Assembly (NCBI GenBank): GCA_022009995.1
Contig: CP091734.1
Coordinates: 1,465,730 to 1,529,729 of the forward strand
From: Clostridiales bacterium
Lineage (GTDB): Bacteria > Bacillota > Clostridia > Christensenellales > CAG-917
Direction: 5' to 3'
DNA: 64,000 nucleotides
The notes under the pieces are model-generated. The model was given only the letters and a program-made list of their open reading frames with translations, made no database searches and was not told the DNA's origin. This document shows, one piece after another, positions 8,433-16,455 of this stretch (positions within the stretch are counted from its first letter, which is position 1; each line of letters begins with the position of its first letter). The translations under genes were made by a program, and so were the position numbers.

Positions 8433-10273
8433 TGAAAATAATACGTAAAATAACAAAAATTTGTATATTGTTGTTTGTGGGTATAGCATTGTTTATACTT
8501 TTTTCGGCGTTTCCGAAAACTGCTCTTGCCGTTGACGACAATATTGTTGTAGACAACGAGCATTACGTTGATTATTCTTCTTTGGACACAACGTCGTATT
8601 ATCGCGAATATGCCGTCACTAATCGTGAGGTAGCATACAAAAAAGGCGGTGATATTTTTGCTTTTGAAAACGGCGCAAGCGTTGTTAGAAACGACTTGAA
8701 CACGTTGGTTTTTAAGTTGAATTTGCTAAAACCCGAATATGAGAAAGGCAAAGTGCTTTGGTATTTGCAGTCGTTTGTCGTTTATGAATGTTCAAGCGAT
8801 TCTATGACCGCAACGCCTATTGCCGACGTTGTTATATCTCACGTATGTACCGACGCCGATCAAGAAGAAGCCGTGTTTCAAACGCTTTCAATATAGTGAT
8901 ATTAAGGTCGGTATCAAGCAATATATCAAAGGCAGTGATAATAATGTTGGCGGTAGTTCTGCTCTTTTTGGAGTTGGATATTTCAACGACGGATATGACC
9001 TTATAAGTTTGCGAAAAGGGATTGGCAAATCTTTATTCATTAACGGCGGAAATTCTTTGGAAATTGCAATTAAGGGTTCGTCCCCTTACACACGATATTT
9101 TGTCAGAAGTGCATCGTATCTTGCAATGGAAGGTCGAAACAACTATATTGAAGAAACACTCGATTCTTCCGTGGTTTCCGTATATGATGTTTTGAAATCT
9201 TTCAATGAGCGAAACATTGGATTCTTTGGGCGACAAAAAAACAGAGGCGGAAAACATCGTTTACAATTTTTCAACTCAAAAAGTCCAAATAATGTATTTG
9301 AAACGTGTCGGAACAACTCCGTTTGCCACCACTGCACGTGCCTATGTTGACGTTCCCGTTGCCGAAAACGAAATTCGCGTTGCCGATGTCAAAAACGCTT
9401 TGGGGCTTGACACTATGGCGGTTATGCAATCGTCTTGCGATTATTTCAAATACGATTCTGCCGAAGATATATATCGTGCGTATTATTACAAGTCGGTTTG
9501 GCTTTCGGCAAAAACAGCGGACGGCAACAATCAAGATTTGTATCTTGATTGCAACCTTTCGTTTAAGGACTTTTATGAACCTTTGGTGCGTGACGGTATT
9601 CTTCCTATCGGCGACGACGGATACGAGTATTTCTTCAATAGAATGAAATACAATTTCCCCGAACTCGAAGGGTTGAAAGAACACGAAGTGTACGGATATT
9701 TCGGTTATGTTGCACTTCCCAAAACGTATACGTTCTCTCAGTTGTTCTTTGAAGTTTTCGACGCGTCAAAAGCAAATTACAAAGGCACGGTTGATTCTAT
9801 GTGCAATTTGGGCAATCTTTCAAAAGAAAGTTATTCCAAACTGCTCAACGATTATCATTACAATTTCCTTTCGCGAGTTTGGAATGTCGGTGTCGGCGCA
9901 TTTGCAGGATATGAGGCGTATCATTATTCTTTTTACGTGGATTCGGGGGTTTTGGAATCCTTTATTGCTCACAACGGCGCAAAGGATATGCAAGATAATC
10001 TTTCAAGGCTCGGTATTGCAACGAGAGATACGGCAGAATCTGTCGCAAATTTCTTTACAAAATTTGTAAAGAAACTCGGCGAATGGTTTGAGAAACAAAG
10101 TGCTTTTTGGCACGATTGCAGGAATTATTCTCGGAATTATATTTTTGTCAATGTTGTTTTTCGTTGTGTCAAAAGCGACAAGATCTTTCCAAAAGAAACC
10201 GACAAAGCCGACAAAATTCAAAAGGAAAAAGGCAGTGAAAAATGGCAAGAAGAAAGAGATACATAAAAGGTAG
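8432..10273 (+). CDS. pIII-like adsorption protein candidate (prophage; three frameshifts)
   Basis: About 612 residues once shifts near 8878, 9200 and 10110 are repaired; the last is an extra T in TTTTT. It starts with a clear signal peptide (basic start, hydrophobic core, cleavage near ALAVDD), continues with a long extracellular region without repeats, and ends with one membrane helix (GTIAGIILGIIFLSMLFFVV) and a strongly basic tail of about 35 residues. Signal peptide, ectodomain and C-terminal anchor in this order are the layout of filamentous phage pIII, which binds the host and releases the particle. The sequence itself is not recognisably similar, so the call rests on layout and position before the ATPase gene. 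Confidence 0.6.
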
Positions 10274-10601
10274 AATTTATATAACAACCGATAAGTTGCT
10301 TGTCGGTGGAAAAGGCAAGAAACGTAGGGTTGTTTCAATGGGGAACGATAAAAACAACATGGCTGTGCGCCGTATATTGTCATTATATGACAAAAATGGC
10401 GATAAAAAGAAACATCTTATTCCCATAGAAAAATATCCTGATATACCAAAGGCAAGCGGAGTTGAAGTTAAAACCTTTCGTAAAACTGTAAATGGCAAGC
10501 CTATTAAAGAAAAGTATTTAGGCAAGACAAATACTCGGCTTAATAAGTGGGATATGGCAAGGATTTCTACAAAAAACAAACCAAACAAAGTGAAAAAATA
10601 A
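10242..10601 (+). CDS. Basic paralog B: small beta-rich protein (prophage)
   Basis: A 119-residue basic protein starting MARRKRYIKGRIYI, overlapping the end of the pIII-like gene by 32 nt. It resembles the protein at 5245 in order of segments and in the signatures NGDKKKHLIPI and ASGVEV. Like that gene it is followed at once by a perfect hairpin and a branched fold. A nucleic-acid-binding role, perhaps on its own RNA element, is an inference from charge and arrangement only. Confidence 0.55.
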   Translation: MARRKRYIKGRIYITTDKLLVGGKGKKRRVVSMGNDKNNMAVRRILSLYDKNGDKKKHLIPIEKYPDIPKASGVEVKTFRKTVNGKPIKEKYLGKTNTRLNKWDMARISTKNKPNKVKK

Positions 10602-10675
10602 GAGAGCAAAAAACTTTGCTCTCTCTCGTGAGTTGGTTATAAATTATCCAGGTCGGAAGATTACCCGACGCTCAC
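10601..10675 (+). ncRNA. Candidate structured RNA 2: hairpin plus branched fold
   Basis: A perfect 10-bp hairpin (AGAGAGCAAA/TTTGCTCTCT, 10601-10624) is followed by GTGAG (10628-10632) pairing with CTCAC (10671-10675). The closed region holds one weak arm (TGG...CCA) and one clear arm (GTCGG/CCGAC, 10652-10669). Both this copy and the one at 5648 have GTGA shortly followed by TTGGTTA directly after the hairpin. Confidence 0.45.
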
Positions 10676-10738
10676 AATAATTATTATATGCAATCGTGAC
10701 GGATAAGTCAAACGAAATTATAAAAGTAAGGTGAAAGT

Positions 10739-10942
10739 ATGGCAAACAGAAGATATATTGTAACGTTCAAATGGGGTACAAAGTACCAAAACAAGTATAA
10801 AAGAATGGTCGGAAACGATAAAGACGAGGTTTACGGCAGGGCTTGCGGAATATATGGCTTTATGAACGTATCGGGCGTATATGTCGAAAACGATGACAAT
10901 CTCGCATGGTGGAAAGCAAAAGGCTTTACGGAGTTGACATGA
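10739..10942 (+). CDS. Small soluble protein, unknown function (prophage)
   Basis: A 67-residue protein starting MANRRYIVTFKWGTKYQN and rich in aromatic residues, with AAGGTG before the ATG. Its stop overlaps the next ATG (ATGA), so it opens a tightly coupled three-gene set ending in the assembly ATPase. Size and place would suit a single-stranded-DNA-binding or minor structural protein, but there is no diagnostic motif. Confidence 0.6.
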   Translation: MANRRYIVTFKWGTKYQNKYKRMVGNDKDEVYGRACGIYGFMNVSGVYVENDDNLAWWKAKGFTELT

Positions 10943-11034
10943 AAAAGACTGCAAAAAGATTGGGCTTTGTGCTGCTCGGCGTGGTTGTGGCAATCATTGT
11001 GGGATATTTTGTATGGACGGGATTTAAGGTATGA
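10939..11034 (+). CDS. 31-residue single-helix membrane peptide, minor coat candidate (prophage)
   Basis: The peptide has a basic start (MKKTAKRLG), one hydrophobic helix (FVLLGVVVAIIVGYFVW) and a short tail. It overlaps both neighbours by four bases (ATGA junctions), which is good evidence that it is translated. Size and layout match the minor coat proteins pVII/pIX of filamentous phages; it is short for a major coat protein. Confidence 0.6.
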   Translation: MKKTAKRLGFVLLGVVVAIIVGYFVWTGFKV

Positions 11035-13196
11035 AAAAAGTCGGAAAAAAGATAGATTATATGCACTTTATTTGCGTTGCGATAACGTTGGCGTTTGTGC
11101 TGGTGGCGATATTCGTTTTTCCGTCCGCTCTCGGTAGACTTATCGAAAGCGTGCGTGATTTTGGCTTGTCGTTTGCTTATTATTTTTGCAATATCTTTGG
11201 CATAGAAACAAGCATAACGCTGACAGTCAACAATTTGCCCAAAATGCCGTTTTTCGACTTGCCGAATATGCCGTCATCGCCAGTCCCGTCGTTGCCCGAA
11301 ACGTTTGAGGGATTCAAGGTCAAATGGCACGAATATTGGCAACTCACCGTAACGTCGCGCAATATTGTGGGATATTTGGACTTTCTCGGACGACTGTTGC
11401 TTGTCGTTGCCAACGCGATTTTGTACATAATCCCGTTTGTGTTCATTATCTATATGGCGATAAAAGAAGTGTTGGACAAGGAAAATAACGACTACAACAT
11501 CGATTCAAAACCACTTATCACCGCACGGCGTATATCTGATAAGACGTACAAACCCGTGAAAGATTGGATTGTCGATTTCGTGGAGTTTGTAAAAGACAAC
11601 AAGGCGTATTACATATTGTGGGCGGTGATATGGGCTTATAACTTCAACCTATTCACTATCGTGGTTGAATTCCTTGCCTTTTACTTTTATTTCGCTGTGA
11701 CGTGGGATATGGTACATATTTATAGACAGGTCTATAAACTCGCAATCGACTTGTGGACACCGTTTAATTTCATACCGTGGTATGTGTGGTGCGTGATTGC
11801 GCTTGCCGTTTTCGACTATATACGCAAGAAGATAGGCTTCGCCGTTCTTAATCACAACGAGATGAAACCGCGGATTCATCAACGAACGCCCTATTGTCTT
11901 TATGGGGTGCGGAACTATGGGAAAAAAGAAAACGACGTTTATCACGGACGTGGCATTGTCGCAAGAAGTTATGTTTCGTGACAAGGCTTTTGAAAAGATA
12001 CTCGAAAACGACTTAAAGTTTCCGAATTTCCCTTGGATAAACCTTGAAAATGCGCTCAAAAAGGCAATGGGCAATCATACGGTGTACAATCTCGCAACGT
12101 GCAAACGATTTGCAATCAGCAAACGTCTAAAATGGGAGCGCAAAAAACATCGCCGTAACATCTTTATGTATGACTTCGAGCGATACGGACTGTATTATGA
12201 CGACAAACTCAAAGTGACGAATATTTGGCAAGTTATCGAAACGTATGCGCAGTTGTATTTTATATACATTACGCAGTCGTCGCTGCTCATATCGAACTAC
12301 TCCGTGCGTGTGGATAACGTGCTTTCGGACTTGGGCAACTTCCCGATTTGGCACTCCGATTTCTTCCAAACGGATAGCAGGCTTATAGACAGTTATTCAC
12401 GACACGCTCATATTCTCGACTTTGACAGTTTGCGACTTGGGCGCAAGGTCGTGGAAACAACGCAAACTCAAATAACTTTGAATTTGGCGTTGTGCTTGTG
12501 ACGGAAATCGGCAAGGAACGCGGAAACAATCTCGAAAACATCGAGAAGAAAAAGTCTGACGAGGGCGCAAACCAAAAGAACGACTATTTTGACGATTGGC
12601 TCAAAATGGTGCGCCACTCCGCCACTGTGGACAACTTTCCGTTTGTGCGCGTGATAACCGATGAGCAACGTCCGACGTCTTGGGGCGCAAACGCTCGCGA
12701 TTTGACGGACATCGTTTATATTCAAGACAGTAGCGACGAGCGATTGGCAATGCCGTTTTTCTCGCTTGAAGAATTGCTTTATGATTGGGTTTTCGGCAAG
12801 TTTGTACGGGTTTATGAAAATTACCGCTACAAGCGCGCGGATAATACGCTCACAATGCACGCGCTCAAAGGCATTGTGGCAAAAATTCACTCTCGATATA
12901 AGCGTATTCACAATCAATTTGGATATTGTCAACTGTCGGTGCAGGTAGAAAGCGGAACAATGGACGGACAGCGCAAGGATTGCAAATACTATCTTTCGAC
13001 GAAGAAAATATATTCAAAGCGTTTTTCGACGGACTGTTTCAGCGACTTTTTCGTCAAAAAGGCGTTGCGCTCGCCTATCGGCATAAACGATTTGGACGAA
13101 TACGAAACCGAAAAAGCGACGTTTGCAGAACTCGCAGAACAAAACAGTTACTTCATTGCAAAACTCGTGACGGGTTTTACGATACAAGAAAACTGA
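11031..13196 (+). CDS. Membrane-anchored Zot/pI-like assembly ATPase (prophage; two frameshifts)
   Basis: About 721 residues after repairing shifts near 11872 and 12456 (one A missing). The N-terminal 275 residues hold about four membrane helices. The ATPase part then begins with RPIVFMGCGTMGKKKTTFITD, a degenerate Walker A, and has a Walker B-like strand FGVVLVTEIG and a later segment MVRHSATVDNFPFVRVITDEQ with GANARDL, as in Zot/pI proteins. Such proteins drive extrusion of filamentous phage through the membrane. Here the membrane part precedes the ATPase, the reverse of classical pI/Zot. The two halves might also be separate genes, since a GTG/ATG lies near 11902, but the frames run into each other without a stop. 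Confidence 0.68.
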
Positions 13197-13445
13197 CTTT
13201 GCATTTTCAAGGACTGAAAAGGCTGTCAAGGAAACACGCGTGCTTTATGCCCTACGGGAAATAAATACGCGCCTTGACTGCCGATGATAACGTCGATAAA
13301 ATTGCTTCAAAGAGCGCAGAATACTTTCTGCACTCTCTGCCTATATGGCGAATATTCGGGGTTTGGGGTTGAAAACCCCGAAACAGTCAAGGTGTTAAAC
13401 CTTGTATCCATTCTGACACACTATGTTTTTTTGGAGGAAACTATT
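13197..13445 (+). promoter_or_regulatory. Structured leader before the replication gene
   Basis: No gene. Three hairpins are visible: AGAG-GCAGA around 13312-13336, CGGGGTTT/AAACCCCG at 13357-13380, and CAAGGT/ACCTTG at 13388-13404. The GGAGG of the replication gene follows at 13433. Control of Rep translation by this leader is possible but unproven. Confidence 0.45.
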
Positions 13446-14387
13446 ATGATTGACATTACAACGGGGGTTGTCGTTCCCTTTTTCGACGACAAAGCCGACG
13501 AAAGAGTTTACTCGGTCTATAACGACGGCGGTCATTACATCGCCGTACCACGCTTAAAGCGTAGCAAGAAAGGCGTTTGTGCCGGGCGCGAACTTACGGC
13601 ATCGGATATTGCGTTCAATAGTCTTTATTCTCGCGCGGTCGAAAACGGACTTGAAAAGCGAGCGTTGGCGGATTACGTGGAAAATGAAATGACGACGTTG
13701 TTTCCCGAAATAACCGATATGAGCGGTTTTGTCGCGGAAAAGATGATCCGTAAATATAAGAACTTGTGCAATCGCAAAAAGCGTTTTCGCCGAAAAGCAT
13801 ATTTGAACAAGTGGAACTATTTTGTCACGATCACTTATGACGATAAGAAACACGATGAAGTAAGTTTTCGTAAGAAACTTCGCCGTTGTCTTTCTAATTT
13901 ACATACACGTCGCGGTTGGAAATATATGGGCGTTTTTGAGCATGCTCCGGAAACGCACAGATTACATTTTCATGCGATTATGTATATTCCCGACGGCGAA
14001 ATGATTGGGAACGTCGCAGAACTTCGAGATTATAGCACGGCACAAGGTCAAATACAAATCACACACTCTAACACGTTTTTTGCCGATTCTTTCGGAAGAA
14101 ACGATTTTGAACAACTCAACGAACAAGAACTCCGTCACGGCGGAACTATCAATTATTTACTCAAATACATAAGCAAAACTGGCGAAAGAATTGTGTACAG
14201 TCGCGGAATACCTACGGCAATTTGTATGAAGGTCAAGGATAAGGATATTGCAACGTCTATGGAAGATTACGTAACGAAATATTTACTTTTCGACGATGTT
14301 ATAAATTATGAACGTGACATTGCTCGATATAAGACAAGGCAAATGACGTTCATTGACATCTTCTGCAATCCGCCGAAGGTAGCGTAA
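13446..14387 (+). CDS. HUH-type rolling-circle replication initiator (prophage)
   Basis: A 313-residue Rep. Motif 1 is YFVTITYDD, motif 2 (the HUH metal site) is HRLHFHAIMY, and motif 3 with the catalytic tyrosine is NYLLKYISKTG, in the correct order over about 150 residues. The enzyme nicks the origin of the circular phage DNA and joins covalently to the 5' end. ATG at 13446 follows GGAGG; longer upstream readings cross the structured leader. The fold resembles Reps of filamentous and micro-type phages. A terminator and the hairpin-rich region with the likely origin follow. Confidence 0.85.
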   Translation: MIDITTGVVVPFFDDKADERVYSVYNDGGHYIAVPRLKRSKKGVCAGRELTASDIAFNSLYSRAVENGLEKRALADYVENEMTTLFPEITDMSGFVAEKMIRKYKNLCNRKKRFRRKAYLNKWNYFVTITYDDKKHDEVSFRKKLRRCLSNLHTRRGWKYMGVFEHAPETHRLHFHAIMYIPDGEMIGNVAELRDYSTAQGQIQITHSNTFFADSFGRNDFEQLNEQELRHGGTINYLLKYISKTGERIVYSRGIPTAICMKVKDKDIATSMEDYVTKYLLFDDVINYERDIARYKTRQMTFIDIFCNPPKVA

Positions 14388-14415
14388 CTGCACGTGAGGA
14401 TATAGCAAAGGTTTT

Positions 14416-14445
14416 ACGCCGTGTATTTTGAGATACGGCGTTTTT
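14416..14445 (+). terminator. Terminator after the replication gene
   Basis: ACGCCGT pairs with ACGGCGT across a short loop and is followed by five T. It lies 29 nt after the Rep stop. Confidence 0.75.
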
Positions 14446-14710
14446 GGCGTTCTCGGACAGACATAAAAATCATAGGAAATCGTTTCGGAAAATCCGCATA
14501 ACAAATAAAAGGCGTGATCCGCAAGCGGTTTAGCGCGGAAACGCCTTTTGTTTGCGCCCGAACGAGTCTGTCGGTCGGTCAAAATACGCGACACCTTGCT
14601 ACCACGCGCAACGCGCGTGGCTCGTATTATAGCAAGGTGTCGCGTATTACTCTCAACATTCAAAAAGTATAGTCAACAGTAAGGTTTGGAAGGCAAAGGA
14701 AGGTGATTAT
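14446..14710 (+). other. Hairpin-rich intergenic region, likely origin/packaging signal
   Basis: No gene. AAAAGGCGT (14507-14515) pairs with ACGCCTTTT (14541-14549) around a second small stem. A perfect 19-bp stem (AATACGCGACACCTTGCTA at 14583 with its complement at 14630-14648) encloses an 8-bp GC-rich hairpin (14602-14620). Filamentous phages keep the replication origin and the packaging hairpin in one such region near the replication gene, so this is the best candidate. The nick site itself cannot be named from the sequence alone. Confidence 0.6.
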
Positions 14711-15763
14711 ATGAAACAGAAAGGCACAAAGAATTTAACATTTACACAGCGTATTCAGTTGGAAACGCTTTTGAATGAAGGTGTACACAAAACGGTCATT
14801 GCCGAAAGGCTCGGTGTATGCCTTGCAACAGTTTATAACGAAATTAAGCGTGGGTATTATCAACGCAAAAAGATTAAGTATCGGAATTGGTTTGGCGATA
14901 AAACGTACAAGTACGTCGATTCTTACAGCGCAAATATTGCGCAGGATAGGTATCGGCTCAATCAAACAGCACACGGTGCGCCTATAAAATTGGGCGATGA
15001 TTATGAATTTGTCGAATACATCGAAAAGCGTGTTTTGAAAGATAAATTGTCACCGTGCGCGGTTTTAGGCGAAATCAAGCGATTAAAACTTTTCAAAACA
15101 GATATTAGCAAAACGACATTGTATCGATACATCGAACAAGGCGTGTTCCTGCATTTGAAAATGAGCGACTTACCACTCTATAAGCGGAAGAAGAAGTATC
15201 GCAAGGCGGTTATCAAGCGTGCGCCACGTGGTACAAGCATTGAAAAACGTCCGCTCGAAATACTCAATCGAAACACGTTCGGCAATTGGGAAATGGATTG
15301 CGTTGTCGGGAAGAAATTTTCGCGCGACGTTCTTTTGGTTCTCTCGGAACGATTGACACGCTACGAAATCATCGTGAAAATGCCAAACCGTAAGTCTGAC
15401 ACGGTCGTGAAAACTCTCAATAGGCTTGAACGTCGTTTCGGTCGCGATTTTCGCAAGATATTCAAGAGTATCACGGTGGATAACGGCGTTGAATTTTCGG
15501 ATTTTAAGGGTTTGGAAACGTCGATATATCGCGGAAAGCGTACAAGTGTGTATTACTGTCATCCTTATACGTCGTGTGAACGTGGTACAAACGAACGATT
15601 AAACCGTGAAATTCGACGGCATTTGCCAAAAGGAACGGACTTTACGAAATATAGCGACGAGCAGATACAGTTCGTTGAAGATTGGGTGAATACATATCCG
15701 CGTGAAATATTCGGCTTTGCCACGTCGGCAGAAAAGTTTGCGGAACAGTTAGCATTACTTTAA
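14711..15763 (+). CDS. IS30-family transposase (prophage)
   Basis: A full-length 350-residue DDE transposase. The N-terminal helix-turn-helix (TVIAERLGVCLATVYNEI) binds DNA. The catalytic core shows WEMDCVVG (first D), SITVDNGVEFSD (second D) and the IS30 signature CERGTNERLNREIRRHLPKG with the catalytic E. GGAAGGTG precedes the ATG. No IS30-type terminal inverted repeats flank the gene alone, so it seems to belong to the phage as its integration enzyme, not to a separate insertion sequence. This matches Spiroplasma plectroviruses, which encode IS30-like transposases. Confidence 0.9.
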   Translation: MKQKGTKNLTFTQRIQLETLLNEGVHKTVIAERLGVCLATVYNEIKRGYYQRKKIKYRNWFGDKTYKYVDSYSANIAQDRYRLNQTAHGAPIKLGDDYEFVEYIEKRVLKDKLSPCAVLGEIKRLKLFKTDISKTTLYRYIEQGVFLHLKMSDLPLYKRKKKYRKAVIKRAPRGTSIEKRPLEILNRNTFGNWEMDCVVGKKFSRDVLLVLSERLTRYEIIVKMPNRKSDTVVKTLNRLERRFGRDFRKIFKSITVDNGVEFSDFKGLETSIYRGKRTSVYYCHPYTSCERGTNERLNREIRRHLPKGTDFTKYSDEQIQFVEDWVNTYPREIFGFATSAEKFAEQLALL

Positions 15764-15792
15764 TTTTTGAAAGTGTATTTTCAAAAAAATGA

Positions 15793-15817
15793 AGTCGTCA
15801 GACAGACGACTATTTTT
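15793..15817 (+). terminator. Terminator after the transposase
   Basis: AGTCGTC and GACGACT pair around AGACA, followed by ATTTTT. Confidence 0.8.
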
Positions 15818-15852
15818 GCGTTCGCGGATTTAGGTTGATAAGCAAGTTATAC

Positions 15853-15888
15853 CGCCTATTCCGTCAATCGCGATTGACGGAATAGGCG
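15853..15888 (+). repeat. Perfect 36-bp palindrome near the right end of the prophage
   Basis: CGCCTATTCCGTCAATCG is followed without any spacer by its exact complement. It lies 88 bp from the right repeat. It could be a transposase or Rep site, or a packaging hairpin; no function is shown. Confidence 0.7.
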
Positions 15889-15975
15889 TTTCGTCGTTGA
15901 TTTTACCACTTTTTTTCCAACTTTTTTTGAAATCCTACGTAAATTTTTTTCTAAAAAAATAACTTGACAATTCAA

Positions 15976-15991
15976 AAATTAAGCCGAATAT
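15976..15991 (+). repeat. Right direct repeat of the prophage (att-like)
   Basis: This is the second copy of AAATTAAGCCGAATAT. Host sequence leading to scfB follows it. Confidence 0.75.
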
Positions 15992-16134
15992 TAAAGTAAA
16001 TTTTTAAGAAACTTCCGCCTTTTTACAAAACATTTTTCGAAAAAATAAAAATATCCGCAAATTTTTGCGGATAGAAACACTATGATAAAAATCTTTATTT
16101 CGATAACGATTTCTCGCTTTTTTTATTAAGCGGT

Positions 16135-16450
16135 CACCCTTCCGGGAGATTGCCACGCTACGCTCGCAATGACATAAAGTGCCTTGCACGGAATAAATAC
16201 AATTCCTATAAAACGGCGAGAATTTGTAAAAATATATCCCCGAAAACGCTGAAAATTTGATGAATTTTTGGGGTTCTTGACGGGTTCCGAAAATCCTAGT
16301 GTACGCGTCGCAAATCTCACTTTTGACCAACAAACTCTTTTTATTCATTTGTTTGTCTTTTGCTCGTTTGCTCCTTTTCCCCAAAAGTACAAAAGTATCT
16401 TTTGGGGTCCCCTTTTTCACGATTTTTCGGGTTCAGGCAAAACGCCGAAA
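16135..16450. repeat. Composite dispersed repeat, copy 1, downstream of scfB
   Basis: Three modules shared with 20576-20860 and 42262-42580: (a) CCCTTCCGGGAGATT plus a CACG...CTCGCAATGACATAA tail (16137-16178), (b) an AAAACGGCGAGAATTTG segment, (c) a hairpin with TTCCCC, AGTAC...AGTATC and GGGGTCCCC (16376-16411). It ends at the stop codon of scfB. It contains no gene I would support. Confidence 0.65.
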
Positions 16451-16455
16451 AGTCG

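Larger units (their letters stand above)
2775..15991 (+). mobile_element. Inovirus-like (filamentous phage) prophage with IS30-type transposase
   Basis: A 13.2-kb block of plus-strand genes interrupts the host minus-strand order scfA-scfB-secD-secF and is bounded by the same 16-bp sequence at 2775 and 15976. Its contents match a filamentous phage: HUH replication initiator (13446), Zot/pI-like membrane ATPase (11031), a pIII-like protein with signal peptide and C-terminal anchor (8432), several small single-helix proteins, and a hairpin-rich non-coding region after the replication gene. No capsid, terminase or tail genes are present. An IS30-family transposase takes the place of an integrase; the Spiroplasma plectroviruses (SpV1 group) are known to do the same. 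Several genes carry single-base shifts that also affect host genes, so they do not by themselves show decay. Confidence 0.8.

Noticed and set aside
14711..15763. A separate IS30 insertion sequence sitting inside the prophage
   Set aside because: No terminal inverted repeats or short target duplications were seen directly around the gene.
2775..15991. Integration at a dif site by host XerC/XerD
   Set aside because: The 16-bp repeat does not resemble a dif palindrome with two Xer half-sites, and the element carries its own transposase.
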